A stretch of 7,020 nt of DNA, taken from positions 1 through 7,020 of the forward strand of contig CAJQGO010000143.1 in assembly GCA_905477565.1 (NCBI GenBank), read 5' to 3'. The stretch comes from an uncultured Planctomycetota bacterium. Its GTDB lineage: Bacteria > Planctomycetota > Planctomycetia > Pirellulales > UBA1268. The position numbers were made by a program, and so were the translations under genes. This document shows positions 5,435-7,020 of this stretch, one piece after another (within the stretch, counting starts at the first letter, position 1; each line of letters starts with the position of its first letter). The notes beneath the pieces were generated by a model. The model was not told where the DNA came from and searched no databases. It saw only the letters and a program-made list of their open reading frames with translations.

Positions 5435-7020
5435 ATGGAAGATGATCTTGACCAGGCCCTTGAGGCGATCGCACGAGTACCAATCTTACTCGTAGCTACT
5501 GATTATGACGGTACGTTATCACCCATTGTTGATAATCCAGAAGATGCGAAGCCAGTGCGAGAATCAATCATTGCACTTCGAGCACTTGCCACACAATCAG
5601 GGACACACTGCGCTGTTGTATCCGGTCGATCACTTTCAGACCTTGCCAACCTGAGTTCTCTCGATGGACAGATCATGCTGGTTGGCTCTCATGGTAGTGA
5701 GTTCGATCAGGACTTTGTACGTACGCTTACGGACGAACAGGTTTTACTACGACAGCGGGTACTCGATGAGATGCATCGTGTCGCTGCTCAGGATGAGCGA
5801 TTTCATATCGAAACGAAGCCCGCATCGATTGCTTTTCATTACCGAAATGTTGCAGATGAAAAAGCTGAAAAGGCCGTGAATGAACTTCTTGCAGGGGCCG
5901 CAACGTGGGATGACGTCCGTGTGAAATCAGGGAAGAAGGTTATTGAATTAGCTGTCGTACATACATCAAAAGGAGACTGCATTGATGCCCTACGACATCG
6001 TGTAGGAGCAACTGCGGTAGTCTACTTTGGCGATGACATAACTGACGAGGATGCCTTTGTCAGGCTGCATGGTCCAGATGTATCTGTGAAAGTTGGTACT
6101 GGAGAAAGTGCTGCAACATTTCGAATTCATGATCCGACTGAAGTTGCAAGAAGACTGGCTCGATTATCTAACGCACGAGAAGCATTTCTTGCTGGCGCTG
6201 ATGCTATACCAATAGAACGGCACGCCCTGCTTTCGGATGGACGAGTCATGGCGCTTGTCTCTCCTGGGGCAAAAATCAGCTGGATGTGTGCGCCTCGCGT
6301 GGATGGGCCAGCACTATTTTCCGAGTTGCTCGGTGGTCCGGCGGCGGGGCACTTCACGATCGAGCCTTCCCAGCCGGATACCAATCCTCAGCAACAATAC
6401 GACGGAACTTCTCTTGTATTAAAAACAACTTGGCCGCGGTTAACAGTAACCGACTTCTTGGATTGCTCCGCTGGAAAACCCACACAACGTGCTGGCCGAA
6501 CTGACTTAATTCGCCAAATTGAAGGGCGAGGTGACGTTCGTATTACGTTTGCACCGAGGCTTGATTTCGGAAGGCTTCCGACTCGACTGGTCATTCGTGA
6601 TGGTGGACTCGAAATAGATGATACGATCGATCCAATTGTTCTACGGGCACCAGGCGTTGAATGGGAACTTATGGAAGAAGGCTCTCATCAAACGGCTGTT
6701 GGTACAGTTACCCTGCGAGGAGAACCACTTCGGCTCGAGCTCCGCTACGGTACAGGCTCGCTACGTGAACAACAGACACTACCACCTCAAGAACGTTACC
6801 GACGTACCAAATCGTACTGGGAATCATGGGCAGACCGATTGGCTCTACCAAAGCGAGAAGGTCCACTCGTTCGCCGCAGTGCACTGGTTCTTAAGGGACT
6901 GTGCTATGGACCAACAGGCGGAATTGTAGCCGCGGCAACAACAAGCCTTCCGGAACACCTCGGAGGGATTCGTAACTGGGATTACCGCTACTGCTGGCTT
7001 CGAGATGCTGCCATGTCGGC
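5435..7020 (+). CDS. otsB: Trehalose-6-phosphate phosphatase fused to GH15 glucosidase/trehalase-type domain (3' end beyond window)
   Basis: The frame stays open for 528 codons from ATG 5435 to the window end. Residues about 15-245 are an OtsB-type HAD phosphatase that removes phosphate from trehalose 6-phosphate: nucleophile and acid DYDGT (Asp23, Asp25), VVSGR (Ser63), the SKGD region (Lys179) and the metal-binding GDDITDED (Asp200, Asp201, Asp204). From about residue 257 the sequence is GH15-like: IERHALLSDGRVMALV, then ISWMCAPRVDGPALF, the FAPRLDFGR strand, and the signature RNWDYRYCWLRDAA (513-526), which opens the catalytic barrel. GH15 includes glucoamylases and trehalases; here a trehalase-like role is suggested only by the fusion and by otsA next door. 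The catalytic glutamates of GH15 lie further downstream and cannot be checked. The gene follows otsA by 69 bp (36 bp if TTG 5402 is used), so co-transcription is likely. Confidence 0.93.
   Translation, partial: MEDDLDQALEAIARVPILLVATDYDGTLSPIVDNPEDAKPVRESIIALRALATQSGTHCAVVSGRSLSDLANLSSLDGQIMLVGSHGSEFDQDFVRTLTDEQVLLRQRVLDEMHRVAAQDERFHIETKPASIAFHYRNVADEKAEKAVNELLAGAATWDDVRVKSGKKVIELAVVHTSKGDCIDALRHRVGATAVVYFGDDITDEDAFVRLHGPDVSVKVGTGESAATFRIHDPTEVARRLARLSNAREAFLAGADAIPIERHALLSDGRVMALVSPGAKISWMCAPRVDGPALFSELLGGPAAGHFTIEPSQPDTNPQQQYDGTSLVLKTTWPRLTVTDFLDCSAGKPTQRAGRTDLIRQIEGRGDVRITFAPRLDFGRLPTRLVIRDGGLEIDDTIDPIVLRAPGVEWELMEEGSHQTAVGTVTLRGEPLRLELRYGTGSLREQQTLPPQERYRRTKSYWESWADRLALPKREGPLVRRSALVLKGLCYGPTGGIVAAATTSLPEHLGGIRNWDYRYCWLRDAAMS

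Noticed and set aside
6618..6929. Plus-strand frame of 103 codons within the GH15 region
   Set aside because: It lies wholly inside the fusion gene in another frame and has no recognisable motif.

Overview
The window looks like ordinary chromosome from a free-living bacterium with moderate GC. The best guess is a member of the Planctomycetota or a related environmental lineage. This rests on gene style (a solitary divergent GroES-like protein, an M28 peptidase fused to a PDZ domain, a phosphatase-glucosidase fusion, loose use of Shine-Dalgarno sites) and not on any marker gene, so the taxonomic call is weak.

Layout, left to right. Positions 3-533 (+) encode the end, or possibly the whole, of a protein with an extremely acidic tail of about 120 residues, part of it built from a 12-bp DNA tandem repeat. 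Convergent with it, 610-1929 (-) encodes an exported-looking zinc aminopeptidase of family M28 with a C-terminal PDZ domain. A tRNA-Ser(GCT) gene lies at 2035-2124 (+), divergent from the peptidase and ending directly in a T tract. After a non-coding stretch, 2405-3196 (+) encodes a membrane-anchored serine hydrolase of the alpha/beta fold. It converges on a GroES/Cpn10-like gene at 3278-3622 (-), with an AT-rich hairpin region between the two stops.

The right half is a trehalose locus on the + strand. otsA (about 3917-5365) encodes trehalose-6-phosphate synthase with its UDP-glucose and glucose-6-phosphate residues intact. It is followed at close range by a long frame, open to the window end, that fuses a trehalose-6-phosphate phosphatase (OtsB, HAD fold) to the N-terminal half of a GH15 glucosidase/trehalase-type enzyme. 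OtsA would make trehalose 6-phosphate, the OtsB domain would release free trehalose, and the fused GH15 domain could hydrolyse trehalose or another alpha-glucoside. The locus may therefore encode both synthesis and turnover.

No insertion sequence, phage gene, CRISPR array or defence system is visible. The most noteworthy items are the OtsB-GH15 fusion beside otsA, the acidic repeat protein, and the C7 tract near the otsA stop, where a one-base change would make otsA overlap the next gene.
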